Below, in pieces: positions 53,528 to 61,961 of a stretch of 64,000 bases of DNA. A program made the translations under genes and the position numbers. The notes under the pieces were generated by a model. That model saw only the letters and a program-made list of their open reading frames with translations. It was not told the origin of the DNA and ran no database searches. Source of the DNA: Luidia sarsii (Eukaryota > Echinodermata > Asteroidea > Paxillosida > Luidiidae); NCBI GenBank assembly GCA_949987565.1, contig OX465114.1, positions 1,054,001-1,118,000 on the forward strand, written 5' to 3'. Within the stretch, counting starts at the first letter, position 1. The number at the start of each line of letters is the position of its first letter.

Positions 53528-53692
53528 TCAATAAGGAGGGAGCTCGTCTTTTTTGAGAAGAGCATAATAACAGTCGGCGGAGAGTAGCGGAAAGATAAAG
53601 TACACTTTGGAAGTTAATAATTATCTCCATCAAAATTTTGCTTCGAAAGAGACTTTGGAACATGCTATTGACAAGTGTTAAAATTACTGAAA
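53528..53692 (+). repeat. Diverged satellite relative next to the telomere repeat
   Basis: Reads as a decayed B half: aaggagggagc (against agaagggagc), gtcggcggagagtag (against gtcgacggcagagagtga), ggaaagataaag, tttggaagttaataattatctcc (against tttggaaattaatatctcatt), agactttgg, and gacaagtgttaaaattactgaaat (against aacaggtgttaaagttactgagtt). The register on the two sides of the telomere block does not match: the left side stops near monomer position 405 and this side resumes near 235. The block therefore does not look like a clean insertion into one monomer. Confidence 0.75.
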
Positions 53693-54300
53693 TGGGTGGT
53701 CATCTTCTCAAACCTGTTCTATTCAATGGGGCGAGTTGTATAGATTTGCACCTGTATAGCTATGTACGTGGTAGCGTGGGCGAGTTACTGAGGTTTGCTT
53801 TTGCGTAGTTATTTGTGAAGTTGAACGTGTAGGGGCAACCCTTGCGTCCGTCTCTATCCTTGTCATAACATCTTTCCTTTATGTTATAGGTGGGATTGGC
53901 CATTCAGTCAGATCTGTTCGGTTTCAAGATACGCGAAGACAAGGGTGAAAAGATTGTGCAATAGCACCGCCAGCCTGTATTCTAGTTAACGGCTCTCACT
54001 GGATATACAGTTAGGTGGTCATCCTCTCATCAGACCTGTTCGGTCCAAAGATACACAAGGACAAGAGTAAAATGGTTCTACAAGTGCACCGTGCGTGTCT
54101 ATTCAAGTCAACAGGTCTCGCTAGATATTCAAAGGTTAGGTGGTCATCCTCTCAGACATACGCAGCGATACGCGTGACAGCGTCTGGTGAACATGGGGCG
54201 ATTTGTTTAGATTTGCACCTGTATAGCCATTTGCATGGTAGCGTGGCGGGAACATGGGGCGACTTACTTAAGTTTGCTTTTGCGTAAGCATAAGTAACGC
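53693..54300. repeat. ~122-bp repeat family, block 1
   Basis: Units are marked by c/tctgttcgg preceded by a ggtggtcatcctctca-type block: 53,713 (degenerate), 53,913 and 54,035, about 122 bp apart where intact. Each continues with caaagatac, caaggacaagagt, a ttctacaagtgcaccg-type stretch and a ctggatatac-type block. A second motif (tagatttgcacctgtatagc followed by atggtagcgtgg) occurs at 53,741 and 54,208, 467 bp apart. The whole block resembles 54,711-55,150 at an offset of about 950 bp. I do not recognise the family. No coding sequence is supported: short open frames exist in several phases and the copies differ by frameshifts. Confidence 0.7.
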
Positions 54301-54301
54301 C

Positions 54302-54740
54302 ATAGAATAACTCGAAAGAAAAATTAAATTAGCAAGTTAATATCTCCATCTATTTCAAATCGACGAAGCTAAAACTTTGCCTGCAGAGAGCCCTGAGAAT
54401 AAGCTGTCACTGATATCGCACATGTTAAAATGATTTTATCATCACGCAAAGGGAACTATCCTTCATGACTGCATGCGGAAGTTTGTGTGTATACATGTGT
54501 GTCAGGAGGGTAGCACATGATTGTCGGCATAGAGTAGCTGGAAAGATAAATGCACTAGGCAAGTTAATATCTCCGTCAATTTTAAATCTACGAAGCTAAA
54601 AGTTTGCCTGCAGATAGCCTTGGAAAAAGCTATCGACTTGTGTTAAAATTACTGAAATCGCACATGTTTAGATGATTTCATGATCACGAAAAGGGAACTG
54701 ACATTCATGACTGAGGAAGTGACGTTGAACGTGTTGTGGC
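54302..54740 (+). repeat. Two diverged satellite relatives spaced ~228 bp
   Basis: The block aagttaatatctcc occurs at about 54,333 and 54,561, each followed by cgacgaagctaaaa or tctacgaagctaaaa, a tttgcctgcag block, and then words like the satellite's end and start (catgttaaaatgatttt, then aaagggaactatccttcatgactg against aaaggcaacgacccttcatctgtctg). The 228-bp spacing matches the half-monomer, not the 464-bp unit, so these may descend from the pre-dimer form of the satellite. They are too decayed to assign firmly to half A or half B throughout. Confidence 0.7.
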
Positions 54741-55152
54741 AACCCTTGCGCTATGTATCCTACACCGAGAAGACAAAATTATTCTACAAGTTCATCGTCC
54801 GCCTCTATCCTTGTCATAATATCTTCCCTGTATGTTCTAGGGGGATTGGCCATTCAGACAGATCTGTTCGGTTTCAAGATACGCGAAGACAAGGGTGAAA
54901 AGATTGTGCAAGAGCACCGCCTGCCTGTCAAGGGCTCTCACTGGATATACAAAGGTTAGGTGGTCATCCTCTCAGACCTGTTCGATCCAAAGTTACGCAA
55001 GGACAATATTAAACTGGTTCTACAAGAGTACCGTCCGCCTCTATTCTAGGGAACGGATCTCGGTAGAAATTCAAATGTAGGGGGGCAATCCCCTGAGACC
55101 TGTTCGGTCTATAGACACACAAGGTCAATAGTGAAAGGATTCTACAGGAGAA
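54741..55152. repeat. ~122-bp repeat family, block 2
   Basis: Further units of the same family as block 1: the tctgttcgg/cctgttcg marker occurs at 54,863, 54,977 and 55,099 (spacing 114 and 122 bp). The ggattggccattcag lead-in at about 54,844 matches about 53,894, an offset of 950 bp. Here the lead-in retains about 50 bp (accgagaagacaaaa and following) that the upstream block lacks. It ends near attctacaggag. Confidence 0.7.
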
Positions 55153-55384
55153 ATTTTGGGGATTGTATTTTTAAATAAAAGATTTGTGTTTGACTATTTA
55201 TGTCAAGAATTTTTCGGTTCACGTGCGTAAGATAACATTTTTTTTTCAGGGTTCTGTTTGTGTTGCGCAACTCGTAAATAGAGCAGGGTGAGGAGAGACG
55301 ATAGTGGTTTAACGTCTTTGTTTGTTCGCCAGTTGAGGGCGCCTGACCACTTTCGTAGATGGATGGCTGCACATTTTAACTATG
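55153..55384. other. Unrecognised sequence
   Basis: AT-rich stretch between the 122-bp repeats and the first foldback. It contains a run of nine T near 55,239. Nothing recognised on either strand; a 76-residue - strand reading frame here has no pattern I know. Confidence 0.5.
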
Positions 55385-55500
55385 AACATCGAGATATATA
55401 ACAGGACCGACATATGACGCTTAACCACCGTCGTTGAGCCATGCTGGTACCCCGTAAATTGTGTGGGGACTATAAAATGATGTGTTTTGTAAACCAGCGT

Positions 55501-55660
55501 AGGTTAGGCTTAGGGCGCTACGGTTAGGGTTATGGTTACGGTTAGAGTTACAGTTCGGGTTGGGTTAGCGTTACTGATAGAGTTAGGATTAGGATTAGGA
55601 TTAGGGTTAGGTTCAGGATTACGGTTGTTAGGGTTGGGATTAGGATAAGGGTTAGGGTTA
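55501..55660 (+). repeat. Degenerate telomere-like repeat
   Basis: About 160 bp of decayed TTAGGG-related hexamers on the + strand (ggttagggttatggttacgg, then aggattaggattagg and gggttgggattagg). This is the same orientation as the large block at 52,919-53,522 but much more mutated, suggesting an older event. Confidence 0.8.
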
Positions 55661-55689
55661 TTTCGTGCTTGTGCCTGTAACTACCTGAG

Positions 55690-55722
55690 AAATGAATGAA
55701 TGAATGAATGAATGAATGAATG
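55690..55722. repeat. (AATG)n microsatellite
   Basis: About eight uninterrupted copies of the tetranucleotide aatg within the foldback interior, just after the telomere-like block. Confidence 0.9.
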
Positions 55723-55826
55723 GGGAGGCCCCAGCCAACCTGGCTTCGCGCATGCGCACTTATAGCTTAGCCACGGTGGTTAAGTGGCATACGTCGTAAC
55801 GCTTATATGCCTCGAACATCTGAACC

Positions 55827-56241
55827 GTGAAAATGTCATTTCGCCGTGAAACTAAAAAGTCACTGTGATTTCACGGTTCATTTTACAGTGAATTCACTGT
55901 GAAAAAAACGCCTCTCTGTCCTGGTAAGGACATCATCATGTCACTAAAGTGACCGTGAGAAAACATTGAATATCTAGGATCGCAAGCTACAGCCTTGAAG
56001 GATGACTAATTCAATTACAAGTAGGGCCCCCAGCCCCCATAGAGGTACTGTATGGTGTCCTTGTAACTGTCGCTCCAAGATACTTCGAAACAGCCTCTAG
56101 CCATTTACCACCAGGAACGTGACCTTGGAGACCACTGGTGAAAATGCCATGAAAAGGTTGTGAAAACTACTGGCTATCTGTGTTCCATGAATCAGGGGTG
56201 TAAACACCTTGATTTTTTTCACCGCTAAATGACATTTTCAC
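55827..56241. mobile_element. Foldback element 2
   Basis: Arms gtgaaaatgtcatttcgccg... at 55,827-55,851 and its complement at 56,217-56,241 match at 23 of 25 positions and enclose about 365 bp. The interior contains a perfect 16-bp palindrome, acagtgaattcactgt (55,885-55,900), in a run of cactgtga words. A second weak inverted pair (aggggtgtaaa near 56,194 and its complement near 56,436) extends the symmetry outward. There is no reading frame; it is probably a non-autonomous DNA element or its remains. Confidence 0.5.
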
Positions 56242-56516
56242 CCCGTTTTCACGGCTTAGAAGTTCATAGCGTTTTGGCATGTGGTTTTTTTTCTGTTGCA
56301 ATTATTAAAAAAATCTAATCATGTAAGGGCACAGAAATTGAAAATAATCTGAGAGGTAAAGGTCAAAACTACAATTTTCAGAACTGAGAAACTGTTGGGT
56401 GTGGGATAATTGGCTTTAAAAGAGTGTGTTTTTACACCCCTATGGTCTTTTCTTGAGGATTGAAGAATTATTTACACTTGCAAGTTAAACATGGCCTGTC
56501 AGCAAGTGAACCGACA
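56242..56516. other. AT-rich unrecognised sequence
   Basis: Follows foldback 2. Includes homopolymer T and A runs near 56,287 and 56,308. Apart from the weak outer inverted pair noted for foldback 2, nothing is recognised. Confidence 0.5.
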
Positions 56517-57050
56517 CTACTGACTTACACAGTCTAGACAGACAAGATTTCCTTTGGAAGTTAATTTCCTCATGAATATGTCATTAATCGGCCGGGAAAT
56601 GACACTTACGGACAAGCATTGGACAATCTTGAATTGCAAGGCAAAGGGACTGAACCCACAGGTTTGTGTTTGTGCAATGAACGGTCTAGGATGACTGGAC
56701 AGAAAGAAATGCTGTGCAAGATATCTCATCCAGAATTATTTATATAAGTTCAAGGCGCTAATTTACATGGAAATGACCCCTTGGTTCTTTTAACGAAAGG
56801 TAACAACAAGTCAAGTTTGTATTTAGACATCATTTTACGTGGCCTTAATGTGTAGGTAATTGCGAACGTATTAGCAGACATTGATCGGATCAGAGTGACC
56901 GGAAAGAAGGTTACGGTTTGAAAATTGGTATTTATGTCATTAAATGTTAAGATTATTGGCAGCGGAGCAAAATCTCTTGGGTTCCTATCGGGAATGGTGG
57001 TAAAACTGCTGAGTTTCTGGAACACGCCTTGTTATACATTTTAAGGGAAT
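56517..57050 (+). repeat. Strongly decayed satellite relatives
   Basis: At 56,860-57,030 the order of blocks follows the satellite B half: gatcagagtgaccggaaag (against cagagagtgactgagcagaaag), ggtttgaaaattggtatttatgtcattaaatgttaag (against the same block with aatatctcattaac), cttgggttcct, ggtaaaactgctgagtttctggaac (against gttaaagttactgagtttggagaac). A shorter, weaker match (tttggaagttaattt) lies at about 56,555. These copies are outside the homogenised array and have diverged freely. Confidence 0.65.
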
Positions 57051-57139
57051 TTAGGGGAGTTCATGGTTGCGGAGGGAATGCGAGTGCCAACAAGTGGGAC
57101 ATAGGCCCAGTGGTGTACTAGTGGCTGCGCTTATTAGAA

Positions 57140-57570
57140 TGTATAGAGGGCGCCAGAGCACCTTCGCGGTCTTCTACGACAAGTAGTGAAAGTTCTCACT
57201 GAGAATATCTCTTTTCATACCTTTCAAGACAAAATTAATAGTGTTGGTTTATGCTTGCCGTGGCTGTAAAGACTACGGCGCTGAACATTGGCCTGGAAAT
57301 AGTCCTTCATTGGGTTCCTTTGACGGCAAGCGGTTAAACGTTTGATCTCGGAGAACATTTCAATCCATGCCTTTTGAAGAAGGAAGCACAACAAGCTCCG
57401 GAGCGTATAGCGTGTGTATGTGGACGGGTATTATAATGAACTGCTTATACAGGTTGCAAGAAACGGGCACGAGTGCATGAAGTCATGGGTTACGAATGCT
57501 CGTAGATTGGCAGAGTGAATAGTGACGGAACAGAAACAAGATTTCACCCTCTCCTGACAAGGTGATTTGT
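57140..57570 (+). repeat. Further decayed satellite relatives
   Basis: Three partial matches: 57,170-57,240 (gtcttctacgacaagtagtg, ctcactgagaatatctctttt), 57,312-57,385 (gggttcctttgacggcaag, ctcggagaacatttc, then gaagaagg) and 57,500-57,545 (gattggcagagtgaatagtg, gaacagaaacaagattt). Each corresponds to B-half blocks in the right order, but spacing is irregular (about 150 bp between the first two), so internal deletions have occurred. Confidence 0.55.
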
Positions 57571-57892
57571 AAAGGTTTCTATATAGCAGTTAGGTCGACA
57601 GCCAGACAGATGATATAATTTTTAAGGTTCCAGCATGGAAAGAGTTTCATCCATTCCTTACGTGTGTAACTACAGCCTAGAATACTTTCTAGAAAAAGCC
57701 ACGAGAGTTTGGCAATATTTTAGTTTAGTCCCTCATCATAAAAGTAGGGAACAAAACCTTAACCCAAAATACACCACCAGTTCATATCAATAGCCTGGCA
57801 CAACCACTTGCGCAAACAAAAATTTAAAAATGCTCCAAAATCATGATTTTGTGGCGCGTATGTGTCGCGCGTATGTTTTTTTTTTTGGTATG
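57571..57892. other. Unrecognised sequence
   Basis: No gene or repeat recognised. A run of eleven T near 57,876 follows a short duplicated gcgcgtatg word, just before the hairpin region. Confidence 0.45.
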
Positions 57893-57924
57893 ATTAATCA
57901 CTATTTTGATTGATTAATATGTTT

Positions 57925-58039
57925 AAGTTAGATTCGTCGTGTTGAGTGTGTCGCGTGTTACTGCACGTAAAGTTCGTGCAGTAACATGAGACACACTCAA
58001 CATCGATTATTCTATTTACAAACATGACCAATCTAACTT
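57925..58039. repeat. Large nested hairpin (inverted repeat)
   Basis: Inner arms at 57,941-57,967 and 57,975-58,001 are complementary at 25 of 27 positions around a 7-nt loop (taaagtt). Outer arms aagttagatt at 57,925-57,934 and 58,030-58,039 pair perfectly but leave unequal bulges. A smaller inverted pair (attaatca, 57,893-57,900; tgattaat, 57,911-57,918) lies just upstream. The two mismatches are compatible with a structure that formed once and is drifting. It may be a MITE remnant, a microRNA-like foldback or a simple palindrome; the sequence does not decide. Confidence 0.85.
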
Positions 58040-60036
58040 TTAAAAAATGAGTCCTTAGTAATAATCTACCTTAAGAAGTGGTCCCTCATCTCGCCTCTTC
58101 CGCAGGGTTCCATCTGGCGGTGTATTTCTCTTGTTCGATGCCTATTAGGCTTAGACTCAGCTCAGTGGACACGCACGGAAGATCTGACCACGCCCCGAGT
58201 AGTATGGTGACGCACGGTCTCGTTCTGCAATCCTATCGGAGAAAACGGAAGCCAGACGAAGTCAAAACACAAGGGAACATTCTCTCTTTGGGCAATTCAA
58301 ACCCGACCCTCGTACTAAGACTAAGAATACAACTGAGTTTGGCGGGCGTGTTGGAATCCAACGTACAATACAAGGAATATCGATGTGCGTCACTTGCTAC
58401 ATAACCGCACACGGGCTAATGGAAACACTGTGCAGTGTTGAATGTCTTAGGAATCTGGAGTATGAGCACAGTGCGCCCGACCGCAACATGAAGTAAAAGT
58501 ATTATGGCGTGGAAGGCCTGACACTATTCATGCTTTTCAGGTAAAGTGCGGTGGTCTGTGGTTAAGATATGCTGGTTTGCCTATCTTACTTAAAAGTGTC
58601 TAAAACGGTGAATGTAGACCCTAACATACACTGAGAGATGTGAAATATATAACTTCAGAGCCCTGCCTCGATTAAGCTGCGCTAATTCATAATAGGGTTT
58701 ATTTCAATATTTTGATATTGAAATAAAAATATTAAAAGGAAGGAAAAAAATGTCCAGTGACGACTGAGTACATGATAATTAGGCCTACGACTTTTTTAAA
58801 TCATTTTTCCCTAGGGAAAGAAATCATGAAATGTTCACTTTTGGGGTTTAAAAACAAAACAAAACCAGACGGCCTCCAGAAAGAAAGTTGGTGGGGACGC
58901 TAATCATGTTTCTTTTTTACTAATGACCTAATCGGATATGCAAGGAATGAGACTATGGCCGTTTACGATACAAAGGCTTAGGCCTCGGTCATATTTCTCT
59001 TTATAATGCCACAGGCATCTAGAAACAAGGGTTTGGCCCCAGTTTCTGGGTGAATACTCTGTGCCTGGATTTTCATTTTTTGACGGTTACGAAGCCTAAG
59101 CCCTAGCATGATCCATGGATTTGTAAAGGGTCTATGACTATGACTGAGTGTAAACTATAGGCCTAATTATGCCAATTGAAAAATATGATAATACTATAGG
59201 GTATAGGCCTAGGCCTTCATTTCTCAAAGACACCATTTTGCCTGTCCAGACAGCATCCAAGTGTCAGGCCCTCTCTTTTGTCAGATTTACATTGAGCTCA
59301 TTTAGGTCAGTTTGCAATCATTTTAAATATCTAGGCTATAAGTCGAAGTATCGTTTGAAAAGAAAAGGAAAATCCGTTAGCTTTTTTTCTCAAGTGTCAA
59401 ACTGCTGCTATTAATTGGTTTCCATTTTTATTTTGAGGCAGATGGAGACTAATAATATCATAGACCAACCACAGGTAACCATAGAAACCAGTTCAGAATA
59501 GGCCTGTGGTGCACAAGTTATGTGAAAGCTTGTACATATACGCACTACATTACTGCATTGCACATTATACGTGTCCATACTATACGGGCCTATACTATTC
59601 TATCATGCATTCCGAAAATTTCAATTTTCAAACAAACAAGGAGGCCTCTTTTCTATTAATGCCCTTTTATATTAATGTTTACGGAACGCCGGGTACTTGG
59701 AGAACCATGTTCACATCCAATTTACTAGAAACCCTGCATGACTAGGGGGCCTAAGGTTTAGATAATTTTCTTCTTGAACTAAAAAACGAAACGAAACTTG
59801 CAAACGAAAACTTATAGCTGCGGCCCTTTTCGTTCATTGATTTAAGCCTCAAAATAACGCTTTTTTGTCTAAACAGGATGACCAGAATACCCCTGAATCC
59901 TCTCTTGTAGAAAACCTTACCTTGACCCTCGCCGCAATTGTCAATTTTCGTGAGTTTTTGACGTTATTTCAGTGCTATTATTTCAGCCTACATTTGGCAC
60001 ATAAAGGCGGTTGTTTACGTCGTATCGTCTGCACGC
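58040..60036. other. 2-kb stretch without a recognised gene
   Basis: AT-rich, with several open frames of 80-108 codons and no known domain. One, ending at 58,404, is preceded by a plausible splice acceptor (pyrimidine-rich, ending ccgcag at 58,105), but its translation shows no recognisable pattern. The palindromic word taggcct recurs (for example around 59,160 and 59,205). A perfect 11-bp hairpin, ttatttcaata/tattgaaataa, lies at 58,699-58,726. This may be intron or intergenic sequence upstream of the 60-kb promoter-like cluster. Confidence 0.5.
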
Positions 60037-60039
60037 ATG

Positions 60040-60130
60040 TGCTCGCACGCTCGTGCATACTGCACAAAAGCCTTTGTCACGTTCAAAATGGCTGCCGCCA
60101 TGAGATCAGAACCCTTACGCGATTGGTCCA
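60040..60130 (+). promoter_or_regulatory. Promoter-like motif cluster
   Basis: CpG-bearing sequence (cgcacgctcgtgc) is followed by aaaatggctgccgccat at 60,085-60,101, in which ATGGC and GCCAT form an inverted pair resembling YY1-type initiator sites. An inverted CCAAT box (attgg, 60,122-60,126) follows, and an E2F-like gggcgcgaaa lies farther down at 60,311-60,320. The combination is typical of TATA-less housekeeping-type animal promoters. Motifs this short can occur by chance; their clustering is the argument. Confidence 0.4.
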
Positions 60131-60178
60131 AAGTTCTGTTTTCCTGGCTGAACAACCAGAAGAGAAATTTCACATTTT
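60088..60178 (+). CDS. Possible first coding exon, unknown protein
   Basis: An ATG in good context (caaaATGG) opens a 30-codon frame starting MAAAMRSEPL and containing a tryptophan-rich stretch, DWSKVLFSWLNN. It is followed by a consensus splice donor, gtaagag, at 60,179. Ninety-one coding bases leave one base over (phase 1). The ATG also forms part of the YY1-like site, an arrangement common in genes with short 5' leaders. I do not recognise the protein. It cannot splice directly to the NHL exon at 63,262, which needs a phase-0 partner, so an intermediate exon or a different gene would be required. Read through the donor, the frame continues to a stop at about 60,234. The evidence is circumstantial. 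Confidence 0.3.
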
Positions 60179-60185
60179 GTAAGAG

Positions 60186-60745
60186 TAGAAAGTTGCGTAC
60201 AATTATTCTTTACATAAATTATATTTCTAAATAGGAAATGATAGGAGCTAGCTTCACAACCGCAGTGTTTCGCAATATTTTCGAACGAACTTTTCGATCC
60301 AAACAGGATCGGGCGCGAAACACTCGGCATGATTGAGTCTGGTTTTTGTTCCTCCGTGTAACATTTTATTGCAATGCTGGGTCAGGTGCAGACATTGAAG
60401 TTAGCTAAAAAAAACGTCGATCTCACGCAAGACACACTCATACAGCGTAACGAGGCCGATCGTGTACCATGCTTGCGGGGTTGCAAGGGACAATCTTTAA
60501 ATTGTCAATTATTTTGTTGCCTTGATGACATTGGTGATCGTTCGTTTGCTCCTCATGGAAATATCAACGCATACATCTATGTGATGCGCCAGGTGAATAT
60601 GCCCAATTTACTTTTCCAACAGCATGACAGCAGCACAAAAGTATACAAGCACAGACGTGCAGTAAGAAAAAACGCAGTGGCTATTGTTACGGCAGTCGTC
60701 CGTGTGGTTCCCTGACTTAACAGTATTTGTCAGGATGTTTAGCTC
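60186..60745. other. Unrecognised sequence before the Penelope fragment
   Basis: Contains the E2F-like motif at 60,311-60,320 and one 113-codon frame (ending 60,715) with several cysteines but no domain I recognise. The 5' break of the Penelope-like fragment lies somewhere near the right end of this interval. Confidence 0.4.
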
Positions 60746-61462
60746 TTGGAACCAGACTATATCAGGGGTCACGGCCGTCGTCGAATTGAAAGCTCTATTT
60801 ATAACCCTAACCCTACGAAAAGGCCCAGGATCCCCTTGGTTACCAGCTTTCATCCTTGTCTCCTTCCCCTCCGGAAAATTATTAATGACAATCACCACAT
60901 TCTCCACACCTTAGACCGTCTGGCCAGTGCTGTTCCGGACATCCCATTCCTGGCATACAGACGTCCTCGCAACCTACGAGATCTGATTGTTCGTGCTGAG
61001 GTCCCCTCTTTGGATCCTTCACCCCCGACCCAGCATGGAACCTTCAAGTGTAATTCTAAATGTGTAGTCTGTCTGAACCATGTGAAGAAAACAGTCTCCT
61101 TTTCTGAACACTCCTCTGACTCTACGCATAGGACCAATGGAATGATCACTTGTACAACTACTAATGTTATAAATCTCATTTCTTGCAGGGATTGCAACAT
61201 TCAATATGTTGGTGAAACTAGAAACAGCCTTAAGAAAGGACTCTATAGTCACAGATCTACCATCAACACCAAGCGAGTAGATACACCTGTGGGTCATCAC
61301 TTCAATCTCCCTAATCATTCCATTCTTGACAAGTCTGTACAGGGCATAGAGTTTCTTGGCCATCGAAAAGATGCTGTCCGCCTCAGCAGGGAGAAACTGT
61401 GGATTAAGCGTCTCCACACTATACAACCTCATGGCCTTAATATTCAGGAAGGGAATGACTAA
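60746..61462 (+). pseudogene. Penelope-like ORF remnant: linker plus GIY-YIG endonuclease domain
   Basis: The 238-codon frame is the C-terminal part of a Penelope-like polyprotein, whose GIY-YIG nuclease nicks target DNA during retrotransposition. Residues 25-85 (KRPRIPLVTSFHP, then AYRRPRNLRDLIVRAE) match the segment after the reverse transcriptase. A CxxxCxxC cluster (C102, C106, C109) and CRDC (C147-C150) precede YVGET (154-158), the YIG element. PVGHHFNLPNHS (181-192) and REKLWIKRL (215-223) follow; E216 corresponds to the conserved metal-binding glutamate. The helix read as NSLKKGLYSH has Gly165 where the catalytic arginine is expected (I-TevI Arg27 by alignment), so the nuclease is probably dead. 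The first ATG is arbitrary because the upstream part is missing. The frame has no stop or frameshift, so the copy is young or recently inactivated. Confidence 0.85.
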
Positions 61463-61687
61463 TCCTCACTTCATTAACACCTCTTTTCTTCATCTTCCCT
61501 GTAGCTTTCTCCTTTGATCTCCCACCTCCCTCCCGTCCCTTTGATCCTCCCCACCCTTTTGTTTGTTTTCCCTGATCTCCCCTTCCTCGGTGTACATCTG
61601 CATCCCACTCCCTTCCCTTTTGTCCTTCCCCTGTCATGTGTGTCAGGACTTTCCTTCTGCTGACTGTCTGTGTTTGTCCTTGTCACT

Positions 61688-61730
61688 TTGCCTTTGAGAA
61701 AGGTCCTGCTAGGATCTAAATGTCAGGCCC
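61688..61730 (+). ncRNA. Hammerhead-ribozyme-like segment, degenerate (PLE 3' end)
   Basis: Lies at the end of the + strand Penelope fragment. It can be read as tttgaga (against core CUGANGA), stem II ggtcc/ggatc with one G-U pair, then taaatgtc in place of GAAA plus a very short stem III and the GUC cleavage triplet. Penelope-like elements are known to carry type I hammerheads with very short stem III in their terminal repeats. Here the first core strand and GAAA are both altered, so self-cleavage is unlikely. The assignment rests on structure and context. Confidence 0.45.
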
Positions 61731-61755
61731 TGTAATTTTTGAGATATTTCCTTCC

Positions 61756-61961
61756 CAATGGATATAAGACTTAAGGCCTTTGCATGGTGGGTGAATCAAT
61801 GTAGGAAGGTTTGCGGTGACACCATGTATAAGGTCTCTTAAAGAAGAGGTGTGGTTCTGAAAAGAACCATGAGTGGTAACTCGACATTCCGACCAGTATG
61901 CTCTGGCCGTCATCAGGAGAATGCCTTGGACTCGGTGGAGGATCAGCTTATATGCCGGTGA
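61756..61961 (-). mobile_element. Second retroelement terminal fragment (- strand)
   Basis: On the - strand this stretch begins near a ctcctgatgacggccag block and continues through cgagttaccactcatgg, a ttcttttcagaacc block and an accttatacatgg block. It contains a ribozyme-like core distinct from the 61,688 family, so I read it as the terminal region of another Penelope-like family. There is no coding frame. Limits are approximate. Confidence 0.45.
61875..61917 (-). ncRNA. Hammerhead-ribozyme-like motif, nearly intact core
   Basis: On the - strand the order is CTGATGA (complete first core strand), stem II ggccag-agcata-ctggtc with one G-U pair, then ggaatgtc. The expected second core strand is GAAA followed by a two-pair stem III and GUC; here one position appears changed (ggaa for gaaa). 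The flanking cct and gagttacc would lie in stem I. This is the best hammerhead match in the window, but with one core change activity is doubtful. Confidence 0.5.

Larger units (their letters stand above)
55385..55820. mobile_element. Foldback element 1 with telomere-like interior
   Basis: Inverted arms lie at 55,411-55,440 and 55,764-55,793: 23 of 30 positions pair, with a perfect 12-bp core cttaaccaccgt. Weaker pairing continues outward (atcgag...atata on the left against the complement of tatatgcctcga on the right). Inside are a degenerate telomere-like block (55,501-55,660) and a tetranucleotide microsatellite. No transposase frame is present, so this would be a non-autonomous MITE-like or foldback element. 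It could also be a chance-preserved inverted duplication. Confidence 0.5.
60746..61755 (+). mobile_element. 5'-truncated Penelope-like retroelement
   Basis: A fragment consisting of the end of a Penelope-like element: the post-reverse-transcriptase linker and GIY-YIG domain (60,746-61,462), a pyrimidine-rich 3' untranslated tract (61,465-61,687; ctttgatctccc and ccctttgatcc words), and a terminal segment with a hammerhead-like motif (61,688-61,730). The reverse transcriptase domain is absent upstream, so the copy is 5'-truncated and not autonomous. Related terminal pieces at 62,293-63,155 belong to the same family. Confidence 0.85.

Noticed and set aside
52761..53663. 300-codon - strand frame rich in Asn-Pro
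   Set aside because: A direct translation of the CCCTAA hexamer; not a protein gene.
54015..55080. Several 60-90 codon frames in the 122-bp repeat blocks
   Set aside because: Copies of the same repeat in different frames, disrupted between copies by indels.
58078..58404. 108-codon frame with an acceptor-like upstream tract
   Set aside because: No ATG at the start of the frame, no recognisable domain and no donor or partner exon; not supported as a gene.
60374..60715. 113-codon frame with several cysteines
   Set aside because: No recognised domain and composition like its surroundings; probably chance.
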